Below, one piece after another: positions 5,370-5,619 of a stretch of DNA of 5,619 bases; position 1 is the first letter of the stretch, and the number at the start of each line of letters is the position of its first letter. The stretch is from Legionella genomosp. 1 (lineage in GTDB: Bacteria; Pseudomonadota; Gammaproteobacteria; Legionellales; Legionellaceae). A model generated the notes under the pieces. The model saw only the letters and a program-made list of their open reading frames with translations, searched no databases and was not told the origin of the DNA. Both the position numbers and the translations under genes were made by a program. The stretch covers positions 1 through 5,619 of the forward strand of contig CAMDMN010000159.1 of NCBI GenBank assembly GCA_945901965.1. The letters run 5' to 3'.

Positions 5370-5619
5370 TTGAGCGTTTATATTAATGATCCGTCAGGAA
5401 AAGCTGACGCTTGTGTAATTTGGATGCATGGATTAGGCGCTGATGCTCAGGATATGGTGGGTCTTGCTGAACAATTACCTTTATCTGTGTCAATTCGTCA
5501 TGTGTTTATTGATGCGCCAATACGTCCTGTAACTATTAATAATCGGATGCCGATGAGCGCTTGGTACGATATTGTAGGGGCAACATTAACTGATAGAGAA
5601 GATAATGATGGAATAAAAG
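5370..5619 (+). CDS. Alpha/beta-hydrolase carboxylesterase/phospholipase family (N-terminal part)
   Basis: This is the first 83 codons of a cytoplasmic serine esterase of the carboxylesterase/lysophospholipase (Abhydrolase_2) family, which hydrolyses short acyl esters; the gene runs off the window. Motifs seen are ADACVIWMHGLGAD (12-25), where HGLG forms the oxyanion-hole loop, and DAPIRPVTINNRMPMSAWYDI (48-68), the conserved stretch before the nucleophile elbow. The catalytic Ser (GFSQG), Asp and His should lie downstream and cannot be seen. The start is a TTG at 5370, chosen because GGAG (5358-5361) lies eight bases upstream and the family N-terminus fits. The reading frame stays open back to a TAA near 5292 but offers no ATG. 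The gene is transcribed away from the outer-membrane protein gene across the repeat-bearing spacer. Family is firm; substrate is unknown. Confidence 0.9.
   Translation, partial: MSVYINDPSGKADACVIWMHGLGADAQDMVGLAEQLPLSVSIRHVFIDAPIRPVTINNRMPMSAWYDIVGATLTDREDNDGIK

Overview
This window looks like a piece of an A+T-rich gammaproteobacterial chromosome. The order Legionellales (Legionella/Coxiella-like) is my best guess. The guess rests on gammaproteobacterial-type LptM, DapF, TrkA and TrkH proteins, a eukaryotic-style ankyrin protein of the kind common in host-associated Legionellales, and A+T-rich spacers with short palindromic repeats. It is an inference, not a database result.

Layout. Positions 1-2899 hold a tight minus-strand cluster read lptM -> dapF -> trkA -> trkH: a 46-residue LPS-assembly lipoprotein, diaminopimelate epimerase, the NAD-binding Trk potassium regulator, and the Trk potassium channel subunit, which is cut by the window edge. 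lptM and dapF overlap by 11 bases, dapF and trkA are 31 bases apart, and trkA and trkH are 6 bases apart, so one transcript is likely. The cluster joins envelope and peptidoglycan precursor functions to potassium uptake.

Positions 2900-3078 form a divergent spacer. It carries a candidate promoter for the cluster and a second one, overlaid by a 9-bp inverted repeat, for the plus-strand gene at 3079-4401. That gene encodes a 440-residue protein with a kinase-like N-terminal half, about three ankyrin repeats and a Ser-rich tail. It is the accessory, possibly host-directed, gene of the window. Its last 18 codons and its stop lie inside an 83-bp imperfect palindromic element (4345-4427).

A convergent minus-strand gene (4433-5119) encodes a small secreted beta-barrel outer-membrane protein. 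Upstream of it lies an 80-bp, G+C-rich, nearly perfect palindrome (5152-5231), a typical interspersed repeat. It would fall in the 5' leader of the porin-like gene if transcription starts beyond it. The window ends in the first 83 codons of a plus-strand alpha/beta-hydrolase carboxylesterase that starts at a TTG codon.

The most notable items are the kinase-like/ankyrin protein, the palindromic element that has become coding sequence at its 3' end, and the two different palindromes flanking the outer-membrane protein gene.
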